Assembly: GCA_033030425.1 (NCBI GenBank)
Contig: JAUFSD010000001.1
Location: 1 to 64,000 of the forward strand
Reading direction: 5' to 3'
Source of the DNA: Verpa conica
Taxonomy: Eukaryota > Ascomycota > Pezizomycetes > Pezizales > Morchellaceae
Length of the DNA: 64,000 nt
Shown: positions 44,832 through 56,287 of the stretch, one piece after another
Position numbering within the stretch: the first letter of the stretch is position 1
Layout of the letters: the number at the start of each line of letters is the position of its first letter
The notes under the pieces: model-generated
What the model was told of the DNA's origin: nothing
Databases searched by the model: none
What the model saw: only the letters and a program-made list of their open reading frames with translations
Made by a program: the position numbers and the translations under genes

Positions 44832-46812
44832 AGAGTAGGCTAGCCCCTTTCCAGTAGTAGGGAACGTGTACTAAAAACTATAGCAAAGCAACAATAGAGA
44901 AAGAAGTTACGAAGGCCAATTCCCAGGACTGAAATCGTGGCAACTCCACCCAAAAATCCAGGGCCAGAAGTGGCGATATCAGTTCTTTCTGAGAAACAGT
45001 TAATCTATTAAAACCTTTATACTACAAATAGAAATATATGTAACACTCTTCTTACTTTAATCGCCTCACTTTACTATTAGAGTAGGTTATTTTCCTTTGG
45101 CCTGGATATTCCGTTATATATTCCATTTATACTCTTGTTTCTACTAGTCGATCTCACTTAGCCGAATTTATTTATAAACACCCATATTAGATCTGTCCTA
45201 TGGTAGTTGTATAGCCTATTTGTTTAAGGTGTTTGGCGCATTTCTGGTGGCCAAACGATCCGTAGCAACGAGGAAGAAGGCCAAAACCATCGCTAAACGC
45301 AACGCTAAAGCCGCCATGAGAGCTAAGAAATAGCCGTCCCAAATATCAGGGCTTTTTGAGATAGATCGTGGGTTATGTTACAACATTTTCAGTGTTGATA
45401 AGTGTTTTTGTTTATGGTTGCTACCTTACTAAGGTAACCTAGGGGTTTCATGTCGTTTGGCCACCAACAGTATAGTGACCCTATCATTATCATAGCTACA
45501 CATAACGAGTGACCATCTGTCACACGGATTTATCTCAGCTATTCCCCAGACTATAATACAGAGGATCATAAGGTGCAGCCTAATAAGCGTTAACCAAAAA
45601 CACTCTTCATAGGTCACAGAGAGCACCTCTAGTGTGGGCGATACCCACGACTAACCGCCCAAATATATAGGTTCTTACTCAATAAAAATCTTTATTATCT
45701 AACCTAAATCTTTCCCTGTGTCTTCTGATAACATAAATCGACCTGAAGTTCCCTAAAAATAGTACCGAAATGAACCCCCCATCTTTTGACTACTCCCACG
45801 CTATCAGATATATTAGGGGATATGCTACCGAGTAGATGTGATAAGTACAAGCAGGTTTTGGGCCAATGGCGGAGGATTGAGGAGGCTTAAGTTGTTAGGA
45901 GCGTATATGCATATGCTACGGAAGCACCTAGAAGGGCAAACCCTCTAAATAAGCAATATACTTGTGGCCCACCTTTAAGATAACATGCGTGGTACGAGTG
46001 AGGTTGTGCAATGAAACGATATTAGTCATGTGATGCACGGTTGTGGTAGCCACTTACTAGAGAGCTTTCGTCATCAAGTGTCTCAGGCTCGCAAGCCTCT
46101 TCTCACCAGCCAGCTGAAGAGCCTCATTTATGTCTCAGGCTCGCAGGCCTGGCTTGAGGTTACACACAAATAAGCCTAGCTGTATCAAGGCTTGGCATAT
46201 TACCCGCATCAGCTTGAGTACTTACAACCTCGTGGAAGTAATGCCCACAAGACTCCCGACTAGAGATGAGAAGTTCTAGTTTCTATCGGACTTGTGCGGA
46301 GTAGTCATGACAAAAACTTCACTACGGGTAATTTTATTTTGCGAATTCTTGCGAAGTCCTTATTTCAGAATTAGTCTATTCACAATACTTCAAAGAACAA
46401 AAATGTCAGAGGGTAGATATAACTATATTGTAAATAGAGAGTGAACATGGTGACGGCGAGACCATGCATAACGGCGAATATAATGCGCTGGTAGGTAATT
46501 GTGGGTGGTTTTGAAGGGGATGGTATATAGTGAGGGTGTCCCCCTCCCCCTCTTCCAAAGCTTTCACCATACCTTCTTGCGCCTGGAACCCCTATTTCTT
46601 CATACCACTGCCTATCAAGCCCTCTCTAAATCACCCTTCCTACTTCGAACCCCTGACGTTTCAATTCTGCCTAGTTGTCTCTTAGGACGCAGGCAAAACA
46701 CGCAAAAACCACAGCCTTGGGCTTTTATTAGAAACTTAACCCCTAGCCAATAATATGGAGGGGCACCGAGAAGGTTTTTTTTTTTCGTTTTCTTTTTGCT
46801 GATGTGCGTTAA
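44832..46812. other. Intergenic with a possible transposon relic
   Basis: A 13-bp inverted pair TGGTGGCCAAACG (45245-45257) / CGTTTGGCCACCA (45454-45466) encloses the end of a Lys/Arg/Ala-rich frame (RKKAKTIAKRNAKAAMRAKK, stop at about 45331-45333). That resembles the basic tails of fungal DNA-transposase proteins. The rest is AT-rich. A 20-bp word GTCTCAGGCTCGCA(A/G)GCCT occurs at about 46079 and 46134. Confidence 0.35.
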
Positions 46813-47295
46813 ACTAGACTTATTCGCAACCTGCACTTCCAACAACTGCACCGGGAATTTCATGTACGCATTGACCACCACCCCCTCCGCCTAACCAATA
46901 CCAGCATTAACCCCACCACCCACAGCGGCCCGCACTTCTGTTTCCGAGAACTCAACGTCTTAACCGTACACTGCATCTACAGCACCCAATGCAACTCCAG
47001 CTTTAAATCCAAAAGCGACTTCAACCGCCACTACAAATCCATGCACCTCAACCCCGGAGGACATGCCAATAAACTCGACTGCCCATTCCCAGGGTGTACC
47101 CGTGTTGGTGGGAAAGGCTTCAAGCGTGAAGATAACTTACTCCAGCACCGGAGGAGCGTTCATAAGGAGGTTATCCCCAAGGTGAAGGTAAGGATGAATG
47201 GGAAGACGTCAGTTAGGCGTGTTCAACCTGATGAGGCTGGGGCTGCTGGTGGTGCTGGTGTTGTTGGTGAAGTTTTGCCTGTTGATGGGAATTAG
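46813..47295 (+). CDS. C2H2 zinc-finger protein (5' end unresolved)
   Basis: The open frame runs from about 46813 without an ATG until 47041, directly after an intron-like CTAG acceptor, so an upstream exon is likely. Two C2H2 fingers are visible: CIYSTQCNSSFKSKSDFNRH..H and CPFPGC...GFKREDNLLQHRR..H. The second has the FxRxDNLxxHxxxxH form common in Ascomycota. The tail is Lys/Arg- then Gly/Ala/Val-rich (GAAGGAGVVGEV). It probably binds DNA in the nucleus. The T-tract at 46777-46800 would be the polypyrimidine stretch of the missing intron. Confidence 0.6.
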   Translation, partial: TRLIRNLHFQQLHREFHVRIDHHPLRLTNTSINPTTHSGPHFCFRELNVLTVHCIYSTQCNSSFKSKSDFNRHYKSMHLNPGGHANKLDCPFPGCTRVGGKGFKREDNLLQHRRSVHKEVIPKVKVRMNGKTSVRRVQPDEAGAAGGAGVVGEVLPVDGN

Positions 47296-48503
47296 TAGGT
47301 TGTGGTATACTTGAATGTGCATGTTGAAGTCGTTGGTTTTGGTGTTGCGTATCTACTTTCCTACATATATATCATTTCCCTTTTTTTCCCCTTCTTTACT
47401 CTCGAAGTGTCATTCTTTCATCTCTTTTTTCTTATGTACCTTGGTCACTCGTTACTATCTTAATCTACCCCTGTTCTAGTTCTTCTCCTTTATATATTCT
47501 CTCATGTAAACCACAGTCGTTTATTTTTTTTCTTGAATACCAGTCATTCTTTTGCTATTCTCTTAAACATTCTCTCAACTCGGAAATAAACCTAGGAAGT
47601 GAAAGCCAATTCGTGAATTAAAACTTTAGTACTACTAGCCCAATCCAAGTCCCAACACTTAGTAGCCATTCAACAAGTATCCCTTCTACCCCGGTAAGAA
47701 TAGTACCATACCGGATGTAAAACCTACCTGTAATTGACTCGTTCTCTACATGTACTTTACACTAATGATTTACCATACTCCAGCAAATCGTAATTATATC
47801 ATGATTAATTAACCAAGCAGTCAAACCAGTGACAATACTTACAGAACCCTTACACCAAACCCCTACCCCACATACAAAAGCACTCACAGAAATCAGAATA
47901 CCCACCACCCTCGCCCAAACCCTATAGCACACAACACCCACTATCTCCTCAACAACCCGCCACAAAGTCCATACGACACCCCTTCCCAGCCAAAACGACT
48001 CTCCACATCGACGATCCTCAATGCCGTCATCACGAGAGATGAGATTAAGATAGAGATACAGTTCCAATCTACAGAACAATTTTCCTTTTTAAAAAACCCC
48101 TAATCACCACATAGTTATAACTACTCCAAATGTATCCAATTTTCTTTTTTCATATACCTCCCCTGCATCCCCCATACCCATACCCATCCCCCCCCAAACC
48201 TTAAGCCTATCCTAGCTATAATAAATTCCATTCTCTGCCCCTACCTCCCAACCGCCTTCAAATCCCCGTATAGTCCCACCTCAGCATCCTCAAAGATGAA
48301 AATCAAAAAAAAAAAAATCCGTCCGAAAAAAATGGGGGAAAAAAATGCTATAAAAAAACTCTGATGAAAAGCGCCCTACAAAAAGAAAAGAAAGAAAATT
48401 AACAAGAGGTCTGTAGTGGTACAAATTCTTTGACGGAAAAAAAAAACGTATTCGTTTTTTTGTCCTGATACCCCCCTCCCAGTATTTATGCTAGACCTTT
48501 TCT
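47296..48503. other. Intergenic
   Basis: CT-rich 3' region of the zinc-finger gene, then AT-rich DNA with A-runs at 48301-48360. A minus-strand frame of 105 codons (48079-47762), Trp/Val/Gly-rich with several hydrophobic segments, could be a small membrane protein but has no independent support. Confidence 0.4.
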
Positions 48504-49646
48504 TCAGGTTTGAACATGTTTTGGGAGAGGACCTTGTTCATTGTGCTGTGATGTGAGTGTTAGCCCAGTTGAGCCGGGGGGAGAAGGGGACAGGATATGG
48601 AAAACATACAACATGTGGACCTTATTGCCGAATATAGGCTTCAAAGAATCATCGCAGAGAATATAACGACGATCATCAGGATCCTGCAAGCCGCGTTCTT
48701 TGACATATTGCCATATCCGCTTCACGGTTTCCGGGCGGGAGAGCTATCCCCATCAGTACCAGATGAACAACAAATCCAAAAGAGAGGGGAGGGGGGACAC
48801 TACTTGCGACTCTCCCAAAAAGTTTGACAACGGCTCTGAAAGGATCAATGGTGCATTAAACGGACTATTCGGGTTCACCTTCCTCTTCTTCTTCTTAACC
48901 TTTCCACTATCCGACAGATCTGAATTAACAATCTCCTCACTCTTCTTCCCGGCTCCTCGTTTCTTTGGCGTCGTTTTTGGAACTTTCTTCTTGTGTCTAC
49001 TAGGCCTTCCACTATTCCACTGCGCGTGTAGCTCAGCCGCCAATCGCGCGTCTTCGTCAAGTGATGATGCTGACCTCTTCATCTTCGGCACCGCGACGAG
49101 TCCGTTCTCCTGATCCTCCGCTTTAACGCTGTATGCTACTGCATCATCGTCTTCATCCTCTTCTTCGGGCTTGGCGCTGCTGCTTTCACCTTCGTCTTCG
49201 GCTTTTACATCTTCGTCCGCGTCGTCGCCCGTGTCGTCGTGCGCTGGGTCCGCTTCTGCTTCCTTCTCGGCAAGAACCTTATCGAAGCGCTTGGCGATGA
49301 GGGCGTCGATTGCTTTCTGCGCGCGATAATCAGTAACATCGCGCCTGGGTCAGGGGGGTGAGGGGGGTACAGAGGGGGGTACAGAGGGGGGTACAGGGGG
49401 GGGTTCAGAGAGGAAGAGAATAAGAGGACACATCAGAGTACTACCTTCTGCGGAGTTATATCGTATCCAGCCTGCGATTGTAAACCATTCCGAACCTTCT
49501 TCACCGAAACCGTCGCGAGGTCAGAAGCGTGTAAGATAGCGTCGATAATCGGGATGAACTGCGCGCGCCAGTCAACACAATACTTCGTGAACCATCTTTT
49601 TTTCTTTCTCCCTCAGTACACACCTTGGCCTTTGCTTCATCGGTCA
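48504..49646 (-). CDS. DEK_C / SWIB-MDM2 domain protein (5' end unresolved)
   Basis: Exons 49646-49624, 49558-49445, 49316-48804 and 48743-48504 join in frame; the first is probably preceded by another short exon or a split start codon. The N-terminal part (DEAKAKFIPIIDAILHAS, VSVKKVRNGLQSQAGYDITP, KKAIDALIAKRFD) is a DEK_C-type helical domain. A long acidic linker and Lys-rich, NLS-like runs (RHKKKVPKTTPKKR, KVKKKKRKVN) follow. Then comes the SWIB domain: FNAPLILSEPLSNFLGESQ joined to LSRPETVKRIWQYVKERGLQ, then DPDDRRYILCDDSLKPIFG. Such proteins act in chromatin remodelling or rRNA transcription in the nucleus (yeast Uaf30/Tri1 type). Confidence 0.85.
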
Positions 49647-49689
49647 CTATTCATACGGGAAGAAGGAGTCAGCGAGGATGAACCATATA

Positions 49690-49766
49690 TTTTTTTTTTT
49701 CTCTTTTCTCTCTCCCTCTTTTCTTTTTTTTTTCTTTTTTTTTCTTTTCTTTTTCTTTTTTTTTCC
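49690..49766. repeat. Pyrimidine (T/C) low-complexity tract
   Basis: About 77 bp of T runs broken by C on the plus strand (purine-rich on the minus strand, i.e. the sense strand of the SWIB gene), located in its 5' region. Confidence 0.8.
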
Positions 49767-50124
49767 CATGTCTCTCGTAACTCTTTCATTCCGGATATGA
49801 CAAAGCAATGAATGAAAGAGAGGAAGGGAGGAGGAGCGGGAGGAGGAGGAGGAGCAGGTGGTGGATATGTAGCAGAAAGGAGGAAGAGGTACATGCGGTC
49901 GAAGCCATTTGAGCAGGTCCTGGGATGTTGGGTTGCTTGTCGAGGGAGTATAGGGCATCAAGGAACAATGGTGAGCCCTTGATTGTCTTCTCCGGCGGTT
50001 GATGGTGTTTTGCGATGTTCCAGAAGGTGATGGGGTGCACAGGTGGCTGGGTGTGAGGGCGGGCGGGGTTAGGGCTGGGGGTGTGGCTGGGCTGAGGCTG
50101 GGTGGGAATGGGATATGGATTACC

Positions 50125-50235
50125 TCTGAGGGGTATCTGGTATCACTTCTGAGGGGTGTCTCTGGTATCACTTCTGAGGGGTGTCTCTGGTATCTCTTCT
50201 GAGGGGTGTCTCTACTATCACTTCTGAGGAGACAC
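50125..50235. repeat. 25-bp tandem minisatellite, about 4.5 copies
   Basis: The unit TTCTGAGGGGTGTCTCTGGT plus ATCAC is repeated head to tail with few changes, between the divergently read SWIB and epimerase genes. Confidence 0.8.
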
Positions 50236-50599
50236 TTCTGGACATCCCCCTGGGTATGGACATATCCCCTCTAAAAGACCTCTGATCTGGCCACGATGAT
50301 GTCTCTGGGTAGGTGCAGGAGATGGCCGAGATAAGATAAGACCAGAGCCTCACTCATCACCCCGCAAGCATCACCATCACCATCACCAACTCTACCATCA
50401 GATTAGATCAATTAAAGTAATTAAACATAGAATACATCTGAATAATACCAATTGAATACCCGCCCATATATCCATAAACAATAACCCTGTAATCAACCCA
50501 ATTGCACCGGTGATGTCCCGATGATGTCACAGCTGCAACCACAAGATATAAACCCTCATCTCCCAGATACCCAGATAAAAAACCAATTGCCAAAAAACA

Positions 50600-51519
50600 A
50601 TGACCCTCAAAGTACAGCTCCCATTAAACGAGACCAAACAGCCAGAAACTCACAGCTAACAAATGTCTCCAGACACTCTCCGCAAAGAGTGCAGCAGCAC
50701 TCGACAAAGAGCTCATGAGCTCGGGTGGCTTCTCCATTGACCAGCTCATGGAGCTAGCAGGGTGCGCCCCACACATCACAGCCCTTAGAACCTACTACTG
50801 ACACACCCCAGTCTCTCCGTCTCCCAAGCAGGTACAACCCCTAACCCACCACTCAACAGCCACACCTAACACGGCCAGTCTACAAAGTACACCCTCCCAG
50901 CAAAGGCCGGAGAATCCTCGTTGCATGCGGGCCGTAAGTCACAGCAATCACCTATGTACTCACAAAGACTAACACTGCCAGCGGCAATAACGGCGGCGAT
51001 GGACTCGTCGCCGCCCGGCACCTATACCACTACTCCTACCAGCCCACAATCTACTACCCAAAACAGTCCTCCAACGAGCTGTACACCCGACTAACCACAC
51101 AGCTCAAATCACTCAACATCCCCTTCACCGATGACTTCCAATCGGCGCTCGCATCAACCGACCACGTTCTTGACGCCATCTTCGGGTTCTCATTCAGCGG
51201 GGAAGTGCGGGAGCCGTTCCCGGGGGTGATCCGTGCACTTGCAGAGACAAGGGTTCCTGTTACGAGTGTGGATGTGCCGAGTTCGTGGGATGTGGATAGT
51301 GGGCCGCCGAGTGAGGGGCCTGGAAAGGGGTTTAATCCGGAGGTGTTGGTTAGTTTGACGGCACCGAAGCCGTTGGTGAGGTTTTTTGGGGGTAGGCATT
51401 TTGTGGGTGGCAGGTTTGTGGCCCCGGCGGTGGCGGAGAGGTTTGGGTTGGTGTTGCCGGAGTATGTGGGTGTGGAGCAGGTGGTGGAGGTGGATATAAA
51501 GACCGGGGAGAGGCTGTAG
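50600..51519 (+). CDS. NAD(P)H-hydrate epimerase (YjeF_N family)
   Basis: Five exons, 50600-50611, 50673-50761, 50812-50831, 50879-50933 and 50982-51519, join exactly in frame to 237 aa, the family size. The first exon codes only MTLK and exon 3 is 20 nt. The spliced protein reads TLSAKSAAALDKELMSSGGF, then SIDQLMELAGLSVSQAVYKV, then [20 protein letters not shown] (the nucleotide-binding GPGNNGGDG loop), DAIFGFSFSGEVREPF, and SVDVPSSWDVDSG with the metal/substrate Asp. The C-terminal EYVG-VEQVVEVD strand is complete. The enzyme interconverts S and R forms of hydrated NAD(P)H so that the dehydratase can repair it. An organellar or cytosolic location cannot be decided; no long targeting peptide is present. 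Confidence 0.95.
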
Positions 51520-54470
51520 GTTAGTATAGTATCTACAGCGGTCGTTGTAATTGATGTTTCTTGACGCTAGCCTATGTTTGTGTTCAATCTACTGTATAAA
51601 GTAGGGCGAGCAAACGAGAGGATTAAGGGTCATGGAGGTAACTGGTGTTGGGTAATACGGTTTTATATGTCAATGATCACTACTATGAATATCAAGGGTT
51701 CTATGAATGTGTTCACTATCTAGTAATTAAAATCGAGTTCTTAGAACTCACTACTACCTAGTAATGAAACTGAGTCTATCAGTAAATATATACGTTTATG
51801 GAACCCTAAGACTAAACTTCTACCCACTTTAGATTATATTATTACCGCAATTCTCCAGCTAAACAGTCTTATGGGAGGGTTAGGTGTAATATACTACGTA
51901 GTCTTAGTATCCAGTGTTCTTTTAATCAACCCGCATTTTTGCTTATATCACCAGCATGATCCAGTCTCTTAAGTCCCTTCTCACTAGGTGCAGTTCTCGC
52001 TGTAGGGATGTAGTTTTAAATCCCAACGAGGTTTTCAAGAGGTTTTCATATGCTATGAGTCCACTTCACCTTTCGAAAACTTTCAAAAAATCCCTGGCTT
52101 CTACTATCTTTATCCAGCCTTACACACTACAGTTCCAGTACAGCCCTTAACCCCTCGTGGGTTTACTCGCGCTCATCTCCACCACTTTCTAATATCCTCC
52201 AACAAAAATATAGAAATGAAACCCCCCGACAATAAGCTACAAAAGCCTCCCGTATATATCCCTACCTAACCCTCAAAAAAATAATATACATAAATAAAAC
52301 CTCTAGTACCGATAAACCCTCATGTCGATCCCTTCATAACCTCCAATACAAAAAAAAATAACAAACTAAAAACCCACAGAGATCTATTCACGTCCATCTC
52401 TTCCTGGTAATTTCTAGCCGGGATAGGGTCCATTGAGCCTTCGGTAGTATATCTACAGGGCTATACGGCACCCTAACTCAGCCTTTTCGTTGAACTCACT
52501 GCCACCTCCACAAACTCCGATATTCGTTTCACATAATTCACGCGTATATATACGCTTCAGCGCCCCAGTAGTTCCAGCGTATGGGTCATTAATCAATTAT
52601 TGAAAAACTTGAGTTAGCCCCCCATATTTACAAAAGCTACATTAACATCCACTTTTCACAATAATATTCCAAATTGGTCCTTTATATCTAGCTATTCCAT
52701 TGGGAAACCCCTCTTCCGATGGATGGTGCACCACAATACTCTCTACATATAAGGGGAAACTATACAGTCTGCCCTCACGTAGAATGACACAGTCCAACTC
52801 AACTCTTCATACGGTATACCCAATCGTGAACAGACTAATTGAAAGTAAAGCCCAAAGAAGTACGCATCTCTACATCCTAAAAAATAACCACATCGAGTTT
52901 TGATCCCACGTTAACGAGAAAAAAACTTTATCCACGGACCATAAAGGCCACAAACGAAAATTCAAAACCCCGGATGCGGTTCATTGAATGAATGAATGAA
53001 TTTATCATTAATGCGGTTCATTGATCGTGAGCAGCAAACAATGAAAAGGCAGCGGTATGAGAAGACGAATGATATCCCGACGTCTATTGGATCATCTCAT
53101 ACCAGAACTCACGTAGGCAGTACAATAATAGATATCATTTCCTCTTCCGAACCCTTCCTTCTAGAAATACAGGCATACAACACCCCGGTGGAAATCACAA
53201 CTGCCTGTGGTCAATCATCACGTAGACAGTCTCGGGAAAGCCCCATTTGTGAGTACCCGGCCAAACATAAAGCAGCATCATAAAATATCATCTACTATAT
53301 ATAGCTATGAATAACCAAGTATGATTGGATATCTACAGTAGTAATTGATTATTGAGGATATAACACTGGTGATATAGCTCTAATGACCGAGTACAAGATG
53401 GTGATGATCCAAACCAGAAACCAGCCCCTCTAAGCACACAAACCAATTGATACATACATACAATAAATCCAGAGGAAGGTTTCAATCAGAGCGTTTGTAT
53501 AAAATAGTTGTCAACATCAACAAGAAGTGTTATCTGTGCTTGACTCTATGGTTGTGTTCATCACGTTGAAACCTCCCTCCATACAAAGTCCAACCCATTC
53601 GACCGGGTATCTCCAGCAACAAAGTTACCAGCGCTTTCCATAAGCTACAGACTCAAAAAAAGATGGGGAACCCTCCTCGCATCAAGAATGAGCCCCATTG
53701 TGTTTCCACCCCCCCTCTCCGAAAAAAGAAGGAATGGCAATCGCATATCTATCAAGAAATCGACGAAAAATAAAGTCCACAACCGTCATCATCCCAAGGT
53801 CACCAACTGCGGGCTCATATCTTCGCCACTAGATGAGTGGCTCCCCTATATGGAAATGATGATAAAGATGGTTGGGGAATTAAGGGAAGCTTCTATGTTC
53901 CGCTGCGTTTCCGCTGTGCAACTCTTCAATAAAGAAAAAGCGCAGGTGTGTCCGGGGACTTTCTCCCGAAGCGTGACAAGTGTAGTATCTTGCTTGAGAG
54001 CGCACCCCCCACGAGTGAGGGTGACGCTCTCCGTTTGTGAGCTTCGATAAGCGATTCTTTGAGCGAGGAGGGTTGGAGAAGGGAAAGTAGGAGTAGAGGA
54101 GTGAAAGGTTTTTCGTCTTATTGTAGTGTGCGTCTGTCTGTTACCCGGTCTGTGGGGAATTCTCATCACTGAGTCAGCTGCCAAGAGGGGCATCTCCGGG
54201 GATTCAGCGGAAGACGAGAGATATCTCATTTGCCTTATTGCCTTATTGCCTTGTTTGCCTTATTTGGCCATATCTATGGATACTTCCTGATCGGGGGTTG
54301 AGATAGCCATGGCTGTCTTCTTCAGGCTCTACTCTGAGTTCCAGCAAGGTAAAGGGGATTATCTGTTGTGTAGCATCAACTGCTGCATCTCTCCATCTAT
54401 CCCCCCAGGGTTAGGGTGTATCGCGTCATCCGGCTATCTTTGACTGAATCCCGTCGTCTCCCCGACTGAT
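51520..54470. other. Long AT-rich intergenic region
   Basis: No gene is supported over 3 kb. Open frames at 51956-52150, 52996-53283 and 53688-54050 show no family features. Small structures are the palindrome GAGTTCTTAGAACTC near 51731-51745 between two direct CTA(T/C)CTAGTAAT words, a TGAA/ATGA repeat at 52984-53001, and TTGCCTTA repeats at 54230-54265. Confidence 0.45.
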
Positions 54471-54474
54471 CCCT

Positions 54475-54546
54475 TGTATTTGTATCTTGTATCTTGTATC
54501 TTGTATCTTGTATCTTCTATCTTCTATCTTCTATCTTCTATCTCGT
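54475..54546 (+). repeat. 7-bp microsatellite TATCTTG/TATCTTC in the 5' leader
   Basis: About nine heptamers, the first of type TATCTTG and the later ones TATCTTC, end about 55 bp before the CoA-synthetase start. Pyrimidine-rich leader repeats like this may vary in length between strains. Confidence 0.8.
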
Positions 54547-54600
54547 ATTTCTATCTTATATCCTTCTCTTCTATCTTATATCTCCCTCTACTCTGTCCTG

Positions 54601-56287
54601 ATGCCCCACCCAAAGACAATGGCTACTACCCTCGCAAACTCATTCTGCCCAAGGGCCACCTCTCCAGCTATCATCATCCCTCACACCTCCCTAACCCTCT
54701 CCTATGCGCAACTCCACAACCTCACAACCTCGTTCCAGCGCTCCCTCGCCGACATCGGCATAGCCCCCCACTCGGCCGTCTCCATTGCCCTCCCGAATAA
54801 CCTCGAATTCATCGTCTCGTTCCTCGCCGTCGCGGCCCAGCGCTCAATCGCTGCTCCCCTGAACCCAAACTACAAACAGGCCGAATTCGAATTCTACATT
54901 GATGACCTCAAGAGCGCACTCATCATCGTCCCAGCTGGTGCTGTGGCTGCTGATGCCCCCGCTGTAAAGGCAGCTAGACGCTTCAATGCTGCTATCGCTG
55001 AGGCAGAGTGGAGTGCCCAGAAGGGGGAGGTTGTTTTGGTGCTGAAGGAGAAGGGCGCGTTGAAGGGTGGTGTAAAGGTTGCTGTTGCAGAACCCGAGGA
55101 CGTAGCGTTGGTCTTGCATACCAGTGGGACTACAGGACGGCCAAAGGCGGTTCCATTGACCCATACAAATTTAACGAGGACTATGGGTATGTTTGAATTA
55201 TTCCGGATCTAAGCTTCGTTCTATTCATACAATATGGACCCAAGCTAACAAGATATAGGCAATATCAAAAACACATACAAGCTCAGTCCCGAAGATAGAA
55301 CATACCTCGTAATGCCACTGTAAGCTCGCAGACTCCCCCATATCTGCGCCCACAAAACTAACCACCCCCAGTTTCCACGTCCACGGTCTCCTCGCAGGCT
55401 TCCTCGCACCCCTCCTCTCCGGCGGCACCGTAATCGTCCCCACTAAGTTCTCCGCCTCAGAGTTCTGGAAAGACTTCATCAAGTTCAAAGCCAACTGGTA
55501 CACCGCCGTCCCAACCATCCACCAAATCCTCCTAAAATCCCCTCTCCCCAACCCGATCCCCCCAATCCGATTCATCCGCTCATGCTCCTCCCCACTCTCC
55601 CCCACCACCTTCCACGCCCTCGAAGCCGCACTCCACGCCCCCGTCCTCGAAGCCTACGCCATGACAGAAGCCGCCCACCAAATGACATCCAACCCACTCC
55701 CCCCAGCCGCCCGCAAGCCAGGCACCGTGGGTCTCGGCCAAGGCGTCGAAGTCGCCATTCTCGACGACAACGGCAAGGAGGTCCCCCAGGGTAAAGAAGG
55801 CGAGATCTCGATCCGCGGTATCAACGTGACAAAGGGATACATCAACAACGATAAAGCCAACGCCGAGAGCTTCACCGCAGAAGGCTACTTCCGCACCGGA
55901 GACCAGGGACGTAAAGACGAAGACGGATACGTCCAGATCACGGGAAGGATCAAGGAGCTTATCAACCGCGGGGGCGAGAAGATCTCGCCGATTGAGGTGG
56001 ATAACGCACTTGCGTCGCATCCAGCAGTCTCAGAGGCGGTCTCGTTCGCGTTGGAGAGTGAGTTGTACGGACAGGAGGTTGGCGCGGCGGTTGTGCTAAA
56101 GGCGGGACAGAGCGCTGGTGAGGCCGAGTTGAAGAAGTTTGTGGGTGAGAAGTTGAGCAAGTTTAAGGTGCCGATCAAGATTTGGTTTGTGGAAACTATG
56201 CCAAAGACGGCGACGGGGAAGATTCAGAGACGTATTGTGGCTGCGGAGATGGTGAAGAAGGATGCACCGGTTAAGGCGAAGTTGTAG
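54601..56287 (+). CDS. Peroxisomal acyl/oxalyl-CoA synthetase (AMP-binding, Pcs60-like)
   Basis: Exons 54601-55186, 55259-55319 and 55372-56287 give 520 aa; a second ATG at 54619 is an equally good start. ANL-superfamily motifs are intact: P-loop LVLHTSGTTGRPKAVPLTHT (about 171-190), LVMPLFHVHGLLAG, the Y-x-x-TE motif AYAMTEAAHQ, YFRTGDQGRKDEDGYVQITG with GRIKELINRGGEKISP, and the A10 Lys in MPKTATGKIQRR. The protein ends in AKL, a type-1 peroxisomal targeting signal. Size, motif set and PTS1 match yeast Pcs60/plant AAE3, which make oxalyl-CoA, or medium-chain acyl-CoA, at the cost of ATP. The exact acid is inferred. Confidence 0.9.
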
